Below, in pieces: positions 16,222 through 24,248 of a stretch of 43,075 nt of DNA. Position numbers and translations under genes: made by a program. The stretch spans positions 1-43,075 of the forward strand of contig JAFGND010000101.1 in assembly GCA_016927185.1 (NCBI GenBank). Direction: 5' to 3'. How positions within the stretch are numbered: the first letter of the stretch is position 1; each line of letters opens with the position of its first letter. The notes beneath the pieces were generated by a model. It searched no databases and was not told where the DNA came from. It saw only the letters and a list, made by a program, of their open reading frames with translations. Origin of the DNA: Candidatus Coatesiibacteriota bacterium. GTDB lineage: Bacteria; JAFGND01.

Positions 16222-17811
16222 ATGGAACCTGCACGAACACGCATTGCACCGTCACCTACAGGAGATCCTCATGTTGGAACTGCTTATCAGGCAATCTTTG
16301 ACAAGGCTTTTGCTGAAAAAACTGGTGGTCAATTCATTCTGAGGATTGAAGATACGGATCAGGTGCGCTCAAGACCTGAATATGAGCTGAAAATCATAAA
16401 TTGCCTGAAATGGCTGAAACTTGACTGGGATGAAGGTCCTGATATTGGCGGACCTTATGCTCCTTACAGGCAAAGCGAGAGAACCGAAATCTACAGGGAA
16501 CATATAAAAATTCTTCTTGAGAAAGGTTTTGCATATTATTGTTTTTGTACAGCAGATGAACTTGAGCATTTGAGGCAGGAGCAGAAAATTGCAAAGCTTC
16601 CTCCAGGATATTTTGGGGAATATTCACCATGCAGAAAGCTCACCGAAGATGAAGTGAGAAGCAAGATAAAGGCAGGCATTCCTTATGTAATACGCTTGAA
16701 GGTGCCAATTGATGAAGGGGAAGTAAGCTTCTTTGACAGCATAAGAAAAAAGCAGCTTGTGAAAAAGTTCAAGGAAATTGATGATCAGGTATTGCTGAAG
16801 AGTGATGGTTTTCCAACATATCATCTTGCCAATGTTGTTGATGATTACCTCATGAAAATAAACACGGTCATAAGAGGAGAGGAATGGATACCATCCACAT
16901 TCAAGCATGTGCTTATATATCAGGGATTTGGCTGGAAACTCCCTCAGTTCTACCACCTGGCTTTGCTGAGAAATCCTGACTCGCAGAAAAGCAAGATAAG
17001 CAAGAGGAAGAATCCAGTTTCTCTTGAATGGTTCAGGGCAGCAGGTTATTCACCAGAAATTCTTGTTAATTATCTTGCATTGATGGCTTATTCCTTGCCT
17101 GAAGGGATTGAAAGGTTCAGTTTCAGTGAACTTGTCAATTCATTCAATCCAGACAGGCTTTCAGCAGCAGGTCCTGCTTTTGATTTCGTGAAGCTGGATT
17201 CCTTTAATACTGAATATCTCTCTCATACTGATACAGTTTCTTTCAGGAAACACTTGAAGGAAAGGCTTGACTACCTGGAGGAATATCTTGGTGAAGACCT
17301 TTTCAAGCAAATGATGGAAAGATTCAAGCCTCTCAGCCAGGAAGTTGGTTATTGGACTGATTTCTTCTTCAAGACAAAGCTGCAATATAACAGGGAGGAT
17401 ATTGAAGGAATAAAACCACTTTCAATAACTGATGTAAAGACATTTTCAGAGATCTTGAATAAATGGCTTAAGGAAAAGGGAAGTCTTTTCGAAAACCTTC
17501 CTGTAATTCCTGAAGAGATAATTACTGAAGCGGGTAAGGAAAACATGAATCCAGGGATATTCGCAGTTTACAAGGCGATAAACAATATAGTCAATGATAC
17601 TGATTTCCATGGCAGCCTGCTGAAGAGGAATTTTCCTGATACATTTAAAGAGAAAATACCCAAAACTGCTTTCATGATACTCCGGATTTCATGCACTGGT
17701 TCAAAAACAAGCTTGCCTTTGTGGGAAAGCCTTCACAGGCTTGGCTATTACAGGGTAATTGCAAGACTTGATGAGTTCATTCAATTCACTTCCAGCTTAA
17801 TCAGAAAATGA
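16222..17811 (+). CDS. gltX: Glutamate--tRNA ligase
   Basis: This class I aminoacyl-tRNA synthetase charges tRNA-Glu (possibly tRNA-Gln as well, if the Gln pathway is indirect). The N-terminal 'RIAPSPTGDPHVGTAYQA' contains the HIGH-type motif PHVG (16-19). 'RIEDTD' binds glutamate and 'KISKR' (residues 258-262) is the KMSKS-type loop. The C-terminal anticodon-binding domain is present; total length 529. The start ATG has GAAGGAG upstream. It heads a run of closely spaced genes: GNAT (14 nt gap), xseA, xseB, MATE. Confidence 0.95.
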   Translation: MEPARTRIAPSPTGDPHVGTAYQAIFDKAFAEKTGGQFILRIEDTDQVRSRPEYELKIINCLKWLKLDWDEGPDIGGPYAPYRQSERTEIYREHIKILLEKGFAYYCFCTADELEHLRQEQKIAKLPPGYFGEYSPCRKLTEDEVRSKIKAGIPYVIRLKVPIDEGEVSFFDSIRKKQLVKKFKEIDDQVLLKSDGFPTYHLANVVDDYLMKINTVIRGEEWIPSTFKHVLIYQGFGWKLPQFYHLALLRNPDSQKSKISKRKNPVSLEWFRAAGYSPEILVNYLALMAYSLPEGIERFSFSELVNSFNPDRLSAAGPAFDFVKLDSFNTEYLSHTDTVSFRKHLKERLDYLEEYLGEDLFKQMMERFKPLSQEVGYWTDFFFKTKLQYNREDIEGIKPLSITDVKTFSEILNKWLKEKGSLFENLPVIPEEIITEAGKENMNPGIFAVYKAINNIVNDTDFHGSLLKRNFPDTFKEKIPKTAFMILRISCTGSKTSLPLWESLHRLGYYRVIARLDEFIQFTSSLIRK

Positions 17812-17825
17812 GAAGGAGCTTTTGA

Positions 17826-18326
17826 TTGAAGAAATTCCTTCTGGATTTGAGGCAGGCAGAATACAGTGACAGGAAATTTGTTATTGATCTCAGTATAGAA
17901 GTATTTTCCATTTACGGTCCTTATGGGGAGATTCTGGGAGAGTACTTTAATAATCCTTATGTAATAACCAAACTCATCAGGATAAAAGAAAAATCTAATC
18001 CTGATTTCGTAAATGCCGGCTTTATAATGTTTTACATGTTCGAGGAAAACGGGGTGAATATTTGTGATATTTCTGCAATCGCCATAAAACCCGAGTTTCA
18101 GCAGAAAGGGATAGGAAGAAGTGCTCTCAGCTCTTTATGCACGGAAATATTTTATGTCTATGGGGCTCACAAGATTCAGTTATCTGTTTCGGAGACAAAC
18201 AGTTACGGAATAGAGTTCTTCAGAAAGACAGGTTTCAATATAATTGAGCCTGAAAGCGGTTACTACCCTCAAGGACAGACATCCATGAGAATGGAGCTAG
18301 TTCCTTCAGGCTTGAAAGAGAAATGA
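17826..18326 (+). CDS. GNAT-family N-acetyltransferase
   Basis: The acetyl-CoA loop is clear: 'DISAIAIKPEFQQKGIGRSAL' contains Q-x-x-G-I-G (motif A), followed by 'LSVSETNSYGIEFFRKTGF' (motif B, as in RimI-type enzymes). The 166 residues form a single GNAT domain. The substrate is unknown; a RimI-like protein N-terminal acetylase or a small-molecule acetylase are both possible. The start is TTG at 17826, supported by GGAG 7 nt upstream. It ends 1 nt before xseA. Confidence 0.8.
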   Translation: MKKFLLDLRQAEYSDRKFVIDLSIEVFSIYGPYGEILGEYFNNPYVITKLIRIKEKSNPDFVNAGFIMFYMFEENGVNICDISAIAIKPEFQQKGIGRSALSSLCTEIFYVYGAHKIQLSVSETNSYGIEFFRKTGFNIIEPESGYYPQGQTSMRMELVPSGLKEK

Positions 18327-18327
18327 T

Positions 18328-19845
18328 ATGAATCTGGAAAAGACTTATACAATATCCGAGCTTTCGGCAATAATCAAGAAATCAGTTCAATCATGCATTG
18401 ATGGGAGTTTCTGGCTTACAGGAGAAATACAGAGATTTGAAATTAATGCAAACAAAAAGCATATATTTTTCGAACTTTTCGAAAAAGAAAAAGAGAAGGA
18501 TCAGGTTGCTGCAAAAATTAATGCAGTTATATGGGAAAGTACAAAAACTGTCATTTCAAGGAGATTAAGGGATGCAGGAAATCAGTTCATTTTAAGGGAT
18601 GGCATACAGGTCAAGTTCTTGTGCAAACTTGATTATTATGCACCTTCAGGCAGTCTGCAAGCAGTAATTCAGGATATTGATCCCCAATACACTTTCGGGC
18701 AGATTGCACTTGCAAGGGCAATGACAATAGAAAGATTGAAAAAGGAAAATCTGCTTGAACTGAACAAGTCCCTTAAATTTCCATTGATACCACTAAGGAT
18801 GGGATTGATAACTTCAATTGGAAGTGCTGCATACAATGATTTCATTGATGAACTTGCCAGAAGTGGTTACCAGTTTTATGTTCTTGTTTTCTCTTCATCA
18901 ATGCAGGGTAAGCAAGCTGAGATAGATGTTCCCCAGGGTATCAAAATGCTGTCCAAATCAAGAGAGGTAGATTTCATAGTAGTTACAAGAGGAGGGGGAG
19001 CAAAATCAGATCTTGCCTGTTTTGATACTTATTCCATTTCTTCAGCTATTGCGAAATCTTCCAAACCGGTAATAACAGGACTCGGTCATGAAATTGATGT
19101 ATCTGTTTCAGACCTGGTCTCATTTAATTATCTGAAAACGCCTACTGCAGCCGCAGAATTCATAGTATCCAGAGTTGAGGAACTGGATCAGATGATTGAT
19201 GAACTGGCTGAGGGAATAGCAGAAAAAACCGAGGATTTGCTTGATGAGAATAATATAAACCTTGAAAAAATAAGCGAGAAGTTAAGATATAAATCCGAAA
19301 AACTTGTTAGTATAGAAAAAGAAGATATAAGAAAATCAGCTGATTTCATTGAGAAAAGCGTAAGTAAACGGCTTGGGAAGGAGAACAATCTGCTTTTCAA
19401 GTATCAATCAATGATTTTCCAGAAAGGTATTTCATTGACAAACTTGACTGCGAATTATTTCAGCAACATGATTTATAAAATAAGCAACAAAGCCCAGATT
19501 ATTGCTTACAAGACAAGACTAGTGCTTGATGGATTCAAACTGAATAAATTCATGCTATTTAGATATTTGAATGGTTTCCAGAAAGCCCTGGATGATAATG
19601 ATCTGAGAATGAGACAGATTGTAAGAAAAAGGATGGAAACAGAGGAAAATTATTTGAAAATGCTGGAAATGTCATGCAATGAGTTTGATGTGAGAAGGAT
19701 ATTGAAGAAAGGATTTACTCTCCTGAGAAAGGAAAACGGTGCTGTTGCAAAATCTGTTAAGGATATTGCAGAAGGAGAGCATCTTTTTGCAAGATTTCAT
19801 GATGGAAATGCAAAAATGGAAGTAGAGGAGATAACAAATGAGTAG
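18328..19845 (+). CDS. xseA: Exodeoxyribonuclease VII large subunit
   Basis: The N-terminal OB-fold (SFWLTGEIQRF, residues 27-37) is followed by the catalytic domain with RGGGAKSDL (221-229) and GLGHEID (251-257), then 'TPTAAAEF', all hallmarks of XseA. A long coiled-coil region (~285-450) forms the XseB-binding stalk. ExoVII degrades ssDNA from both ends into oligonucleotides in repair. Length 505 is slightly above average. It overlaps xseB by 8 nt. Confidence 0.95.
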   Translation: MNLEKTYTISELSAIIKKSVQSCIDGSFWLTGEIQRFEINANKKHIFFELFEKEKEKDQVAAKINAVIWESTKTVISRRLRDAGNQFILRDGIQVKFLCKLDYYAPSGSLQAVIQDIDPQYTFGQIALARAMTIERLKKENLLELNKSLKFPLIPLRMGLITSIGSAAYNDFIDELARSGYQFYVLVFSSSMQGKQAEIDVPQGIKMLSKSREVDFIVVTRGGGAKSDLACFDTYSISSAIAKSSKPVITGLGHEIDVSVSDLVSFNYLKTPTAAAEFIVSRVEELDQMIDELAEGIAEKTEDLLDENNINLEKISEKLRYKSEKLVSIEKEDIRKSADFIEKSVSKRLGKENNLLFKYQSMIFQKGISLTNLTANYFSNMIYKISNKAQIIAYKTRLVLDGFKLNKFMLFRYLNGFQKALDDNDLRMRQIVRKRMETEENYLKMLEMSCNEFDVRRILKKGFTLLRKENGAVAKSVKDIAEGEHLFARFHDGNAKMEVEEITNE

Positions 19846-20137
19846 CTCTCAGAAACCACAGAAACAGGAAGAAAAGTATTCAAAAGCAATAAAGAGGCTG
19901 GAGAAAATCCTTCAACAGCTTGAGAATGAACAGGTTGAAATTGATGATCTGCCTTCCTTGATAGATGAAGCTGCCCAATTGATAAAGCTTTGCAGGGGAA
20001 AACTTAGAAAAGCTGAGATTGAACTGAAGAATATAATAGAAAATCTTGATCAGAATGAAATGAAAGATGATGACAAAGAAGAAGAGGTTGAAGACAGCGA
20101 AGAATCAGAAGATGATGAAGCTTCTCTGCAATTGTGA
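19838..20137 (+). CDS. xseB: Exodeoxyribonuclease VII small subunit, with acidic tail
   Basis: The first ~70 residues fit XseB: 'YSKAIKRLEKILQQLENEQ' then 'LPSLIDEAAQLIKLCRGKLRKAE', a two-helix coiled coil that wraps the XseA stalk. An unusually long acidic tail of about 25 residues (DDDKEEEVEDSEESEDDE) follows, which most XseB proteins lack or have in shorter form. It overlaps xseA upstream by 8 nt and the MATE gene downstream by one base (TGATG). Confidence 0.9.
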   Translation: MSSSQKPQKQEEKYSKAIKRLEKILQQLENEQVEIDDLPSLIDEAAQLIKLCRGKLRKAEIELKNIIENLDQNEMKDDDKEEEVEDSEESEDDEASLQL

Positions 20138-21546
20138 TGCTTAAATCCGAATTGAAACTATGCAAGGATTCTACACTGCTGAAGGGACCATTGCTTCTTC
20201 CCTTGATAAAGCTGTCATTACCTATAATACTTGCCAACCTTTCTCAGTCTCTTTATGGACTTACTGATGCGTTCTGGCTTGGCAGACTTTCAAAGGAAGC
20301 CTTTGCATCTACTTCAGTTACAAGATCAGTTGTCTTTTTCGTATTGAGTTTTGCCAATGGGTTTTCAATCAGTGCGACTGCACTTGTTGCCCAGTATAAG
20401 GGTGCAAACAAGCCAGAAAAGCAGGAACTTGTTGTAGGACAAGTGCTTTCATTATTCCTTTTCTTCTCCATAATAGCGTCCGTGTCAGGTATTTATTTAA
20501 CTCCATTCATACTTGAGGCAATACAGGTTCCAGCTGAAATATGGCAAAATACTTACAATTATCTCGTAATAATATTTGCTGCCCAACCGTTTGCTTTCGG
20601 TTTTCTTGCATATCAAGGTTCATCACATGGTTTTGGAAACACAATGAATCCTATGAAGATACAATTCATAGCTGTTCTCTTCAATCTTATTCTTGATCCT
20701 TTCCTGATTTTCGGATGGGCTGGATTTCCTGCATGGGGAGTTAAGGGAGCAGCAATAGCGACATTAGTGGCAAGAGCAATGACATTCTTCATGGGATTGT
20801 ATTTTCTTATTAAATCACCTTATGGATTGCAGCTGAAACTTGCAAATATGAAACCTGATTTAAAGATGCTCAGATCCATTGTAAATATTGGCTTGCCTTC
20901 GGCTTTGGGATTTGCCTCAACCTCGCTTGGCTTTGTAGTACTTAACAGGCTTGTCAACTCATTCGGGACAGTTGTGATTAGTGCATATGGTGTCGGCAAT
21001 CACATAACCGGGATATTCCTGATGCCTGCAATGGGTATAGATAGAGGGCTTGCTACAACTGTAGGACAGAACCTGGGAGCATGCCAGGCAGAGAGAGCAA
21101 AGAAGGCAGTATATGTAGGTATGTTAATGGTATTATCAGTACTGGGACTGGGGGGAGTAATGATGTTTTTCTTCGGGAAGTTGGCAATTTATGCATTCCT
21201 TCCTGGAGAACATGCAGTAGCTGCAGTCGGTGCAAATTACTTCAGACTGGCTTGCTTCAGCGTTGTTGCGTTCGGAATTTATCATGCATTCTCAGGAGCT
21301 TTTTCTGGTGCCGGCAGGACCAAACCAATAATGTACTTAAGTTTGATGAGGTTATGGGTATTGTATATACCTATTGCATATATGCTTGCCAATACATTCA
21401 AAATGGGCTCGAACGGCATATGGACATCAATGGTTATAAGCAATTCTATAGCAGCTATTATTGCATATATCTTGTTCCTGAAAGTAAAGTGGATGAAAGC
21501 TGTTATAGAACCTTCAGTGGAAACACCCGAAGGAACTCAGCTATAA
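20137..21546 (+). CDS. MATE-family multidrug/cation efflux transporter
   Basis: Twelve membrane helices in two six-helix halves are visible. The N-half has 'PLIKLSLPIILANLSQSLYGLTDAFWLGRL', a classic MatE start (two adjoining segments), and the C-half has 'SIVNIGLPSALGFA' and 'GNHITGIFLMPAMGIDRGLATTVGQNLGA'. MATE proteins export drugs or metabolites in exchange for Na+ or H+; the substrate is unknown. The ATG at 20137 overlaps the xseB stop (GTG at 20134 is an alternative). Co-transcription with xseAB is likely but functionally unexplained. Its 3' end overlaps the convergent permease by 6 nt. Confidence 0.9.
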   Translation: MLKSELKLCKDSTLLKGPLLLPLIKLSLPIILANLSQSLYGLTDAFWLGRLSKEAFASTSVTRSVVFFVLSFANGFSISATALVAQYKGANKPEKQELVVGQVLSLFLFFSIIASVSGIYLTPFILEAIQVPAEIWQNTYNYLVIIFAAQPFAFGFLAYQGSSHGFGNTMNPMKIQFIAVLFNLILDPFLIFGWAGFPAWGVKGAAIATLVARAMTFFMGLYFLIKSPYGLQLKLANMKPDLKMLRSIVNIGLPSALGFASTSLGFVVLNRLVNSFGTVVISAYGVGNHITGIFLMPAMGIDRGLATTVGQNLGACQAERAKKAVYVGMLMVLSVLGLGGVMMFFFGKLAIYAFLPGEHAVAAVGANYFRLACFSVVAFGIYHAFSGAFSGAGRTKPIMYLSLMRLWVLYIPIAYMLANTFKMGSNGIWTSMVISNSIAAIIAYILFLKVKWMKAVIEPSVETPEGTQL

Positions 21547-22074
21547 TCCCTTGCTGTAATTAGCAAAAAGAAACTGGGCAAGCAAACCTGCAAGAGGCGG
21601 GAAAAAGAAAGTGCATGCAACTCTAATAATAGTAAATTTATAACCAAGAATTCCTATTTCAAGAGGCAGCCTTGCAATTGCCCATAAAGACCAGGCAGTA
21701 AGAAAAGCGACTATTGTTCCTATGCTTGCTCCTGACTTTATAAGTCCTGCTATGATAGGAAGGGATACATAAGGACCACCTGGAGTGAAGCCTCCTGCAA
21801 TGGTGCCTATGATTATCCCTCTTAATCCTGATTCAGAGCCAACCCAATGCGAAATTGCTTTCTGCGGGATAAGCTCCTGTATCATTCCAGCAACAAAAAA
21901 AGCAAACAGCAGAAGGGGGATTATCTGTAACATGAGACTACCGCCATACTTGATTGCAGTTATATGCTGTCCCTGACCTTTATATATTCCCACTATCAAC
22001 AAAATAAGTGCAATTGCTCCCATGACAATAGTCGGCATCAACATATCAGTCCTTTTCCTTGCTAATTTAGGCAT
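21541..22074 (-). CDS. Half-size permease of the ArsP/DUF318 type
   Basis: The 177-residue protein has about five membrane helices. The core 'GGFTPGGPYVSLPIIAGLIKSGASIG' resembles one repeat of the ArsP_1/UPF0718 (DUF318) permeases, which are normally ~300 or more residues with two such repeats. A single repeat suggests it works as a dimer or is a truncated form; there is no second half-gene adjacent. Substrate unknown. The ATG overlaps the stop of the coiled-coil gene upstream by 8 nt (ATGCCTAA). Confidence 0.65.
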   Translation of the reverse strand: MPKLARKRTDMLMPTIVMGAIALILLIVGIYKGQGQHITAIKYGGSLMLQIIPLLLFAFFVAGMIQELIPQKAISHWVGSESGLRGIIIGTIAGGFTPGGPYVSLPIIAGLIKSGASIGTIVAFLTAWSLWAIARLPLEIGILGYKFTIIRVACTFFFPPLAGLLAQFLFANYSKGL

Positions 22075-23593
22075 TTTCCTGTTCTGATTCGAATTCCTCT
22101 ATCTCATTATTCTCATTGATCTTGAAGAAAATCTCGAATGGTTTTGATTGCGAAACAAGATATGCTTTTATCTCGTTTTTCAAATCAAGAGATCTCTGCT
22201 TTCTTTCTTCCAGATTCTTTGTAAGTTCTTCTACTTCAGGATCAGTCTCTAGAGGCTTGTCATTGCCTGTCAATATATAGATAACCTTTTGCTGCGTCTT
22301 TTCAAGCCATCCCTTGGGACTCTGGTTGATTTTTTCAAGCACCTTATTCTCTATTATGTTTTCCCTTCCAAGATTTGTCTTGAAATCCTTTTTCAATGCA
22401 TCAAACTGATATCCAAACATGAGGTCGTCCTGTGTGATTATGTATTCAACTTGAAGGCAAGTATATCTTATGAAAATCGTGAGATAAAGCGGGTAAAATC
22501 CATTGGAATATATTTCCTCCAAAGCTTCCTTCTGTTCCCTTGAACTGCTGAAAATACTGAAATTGTTGCCAATCCTCTTTATAAGCTGGTTTTCAATCTG
22601 GTATGTCTCTTTCTTTATTTCTTCCAACTGGTTGTAAAAGACAATTTTGGCACTATTGGAAGTTTTTTCTTCCTGTATTTTCTCAAGCAGCGATTTCAAC
22701 TGTTCATAATTGCCGGTTATTCTGGTTTTTATTTCATCATTCACCCATTCTTCTATACTATTTATTCCATTCTGTATGCTTGCTAGTTTCTTGTTTATGG
22801 CAGAAAGGTATCTCTGGGATGTAATTATTGCAAGCATCTGCCATATGCCAACAGCAAAGGAAACAGAAACTGAAGTGGTTGATATTTTTTCTGTCTCTTC
22901 AGAAGGGATTGATTTAGTCTCCCCAGCAGAAATCATTAATTCCGTTGCCTTGTTCTTGAGCATGGACAGGGTTTCCTGGGAGAAAGTGAATTTGTAAAGA
23001 CTTGCACTCCCCTTGATTATGCTCTGTGCAAGATCCGGCATGAAATGAATGAGACTGCTTATCTTGCTGGATATCTCAGCCTTGACAAGGTGAAGAGACT
23101 GCATGCCTGTTTCATCAATTTCTGCAATTTGCGCAATATCATCTTCAAACAGCTCACTCCTTATTCTTTTAAGAAGATTGTTGTTCTCATCTTCAACTAT
23201 CTGAAGCAGGGAAACCTGTTCAATACTTGAGACCTCTCCCCCATCTTTAGCATTCGTTCTTGGTATATTTTTCTTTATATCGTCATTCATCAGCTGCATT
23301 ATTTCCTTCAAGCCATTGTAATTATTGGTGGACAGGTCAGAAAAATTATTGAACATTTTAAGAAGCTCGTTTGTTATATGCTTGTTTGTTTCCTTGTGCT
23401 TTTCATTTACAATCTCATTTGTCTTGTTAAGCTCACATTCTGTTACAGCTTTGTCTTTCTCCTTGTTTTTAAGACAGTTTTTTAGTATGCAGTTTATCTT
23501 GCTTCTCAGCGCAAAATAAACAAGTATTATGCTTATTATTATAAGTGCACCAATTGAAGGCAGAAAGTAAATATTTTTCAGGATTTCTTCCAT
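22067..23593 (-). CDS. Membrane-anchored coiled-coil protein, function unknown
   Basis: I do not recognise this 508-residue protein. An N-terminal anchor helix (residues ~10-30, 'IGALIIISIILVYFAL') is followed by long charged helical regions. A second apolar patch (~244-265, 'VSVSFAVGIWQMLAIITSQ') leads straight into 'RYLSAINKKLASIQNGINSI', a heptad-like helix. That combination occurs in various uncharacterised bacterial membrane proteins. No enzymatic motif is visible. The start has GGAG at good spacing. Translational coupling to the small permease is the only context clue; the two could form one complex. Confidence 0.6.
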   Translation of the reverse strand: MEEILKNIYFLPSIGALIIISIILVYFALRSKINCILKNCLKNKEKDKAVTECELNKTNEIVNEKHKETNKHITNELLKMFNNFSDLSTNNYNGLKEIMQLMNDDIKKNIPRTNAKDGGEVSSIEQVSLLQIVEDENNNLLKRIRSELFEDDIAQIAEIDETGMQSLHLVKAEISSKISSLIHFMPDLAQSIIKGSASLYKFTFSQETLSMLKNKATELMISAGETKSIPSEETEKISTTSVSVSFAVGIWQMLAIITSQRYLSAINKKLASIQNGINSIEEWVNDEIKTRITGNYEQLKSLLEKIQEEKTSNSAKIVFYNQLEEIKKETYQIENQLIKRIGNNFSIFSSSREQKEALEEIYSNGFYPLYLTIFIRYTCLQVEYIITQDDLMFGYQFDALKKDFKTNLGRENIIENKVLEKINQSPKGWLEKTQQKVIYILTGNDKPLETDPEVEELTKNLEERKQRSLDLKNEIKAYLVSQSKPFEIFFKINENNEIEEFESEQENA

Positions 23594-23629
23594 GACTACT
23601 CCTTTATATAAAAAGCCTTATCTGTTTCA

Positions 23630-24052
23630 TTATGCTTTTACTATCACTTCTTCCATGCTTCCTGCTTTTGTATAAACATATTCCTCTATCTTGAGCTCCA
23701 AAAGCATATAGCCTGGATCATCATGCGTTTTCCAGAACATGGAGAAGAATTCTGTTTTTTCTGCAATCATTTTCTTAGTATCCATATCCTCTGTTATCTC
23801 GACCTTGCCATTTGCCCTCAGGTAATTTGAATTTTCATCCTTGCCGAAAACTATGCAGAATTCGAAGTTCGGATTATTTCTGAGCTGTTCCGCTTTTGCT
23901 GATCTAGAGAAAGTGAGTACCCAGAATCTGGAGTCTATATACTTTAGGGTGACTGGTCTCACCTTTGGTTTGTTATCCTTATCGCATGTTGCAAAGTCAA
24001 TTATCTGGGTTGGCTGGAACTGAGATAATATTTCATTCAATGTCTCATTCAT
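23630..24052 (-). CDS. PNPOx-like (pyridoxamine 5'-phosphate oxidase family) protein
   Basis: The 140-residue single split-barrel domain fits the general-stress-protein-26 / PNPOx-like flavin-binding group: 'DFATCDKDNKPKVRPVTLKYID', given here in parts, followed by 'FWVLTFSRSAKAEQLRNNPN' and 'GKVEITED'. Members bind FMN, F420 or haem, and many lack true PNPOx activity, so the specific reaction is unknown. I take the ATG at 24052 because GGAGG lies 5 nt upstream; a longer frame from ATG 24064 would place that Shine-Dalgarno inside the gene. It lies 36 nt upstream of the coiled-coil gene. Confidence 0.8.
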   Translation of the reverse strand: MNETLNEILSQFQPTQIIDFATCDKDNKPKVRPVTLKYIDSRFWVLTFSRSAKAEQLRNNPNFEFCIVFGKDENSNYLRANGKVEITEDMDTKKMIAEKTEFFSMFWKTHDDPGYMLLELKIEEYVYTKAGSMEEVIVKA

Positions 24053-24076
24053 ATTTGCCTCCATTAGAAAAATATT

Positions 24077-24102
24077 AAGACAGGCAATTGATTTCCTGTC
24101 TT
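24077..24102 (-). terminator. Hairpin between the propeller operon and the PNPOx-like gene
   Basis: The 8-bp stem AAGACAGG/CCTGTCTT (24077-24084 and 24095-24102) with a 10-nt loop is followed, in the leftward direction, by AATATTTTT. It could terminate transcripts coming from the propeller genes or act as a leader attenuator, since it sits only ~25 nt before the PNPOx-like start. On the + strand it is followed by GCTTTTTATTTT, so it could work both ways. Confidence 0.5.
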
Positions 24103-24209
24103 GCTTTTTATTTTATGAATGTTAAATAGTTTTTTTTCAGATTTTGTGTCAACTGAAACATTAGGAAATCCGATTTAACTATATCAAAAATAACTTGTTA
24201 AAGATAATA

Positions 24210-24239
24210 CCTGATGCAATTTAATCAAATCATATCAGG
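24210..24239 (-). other. Hairpin just downstream of the first propeller gene
   Basis: Inverted arms CCTGAT (24210-24215) and ATCAGG (24234-24239), with inner ATTT/AAAT pairing, lie 9 nt past the leftward stop codon. There is no U-tract on the minus strand, so it is a weak terminator at best; it may protect the mRNA 3' end. Confidence 0.3.
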
Positions 24240-24248
24240 ACTTTTTCG

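Noticed and set aside
21081-21563. 160-residue open frame overlapping the MATE gene
   Set aside because: Same strand but another frame inside a clear MATE coding region; the Cys- and Arg-rich composition is not protein-like.
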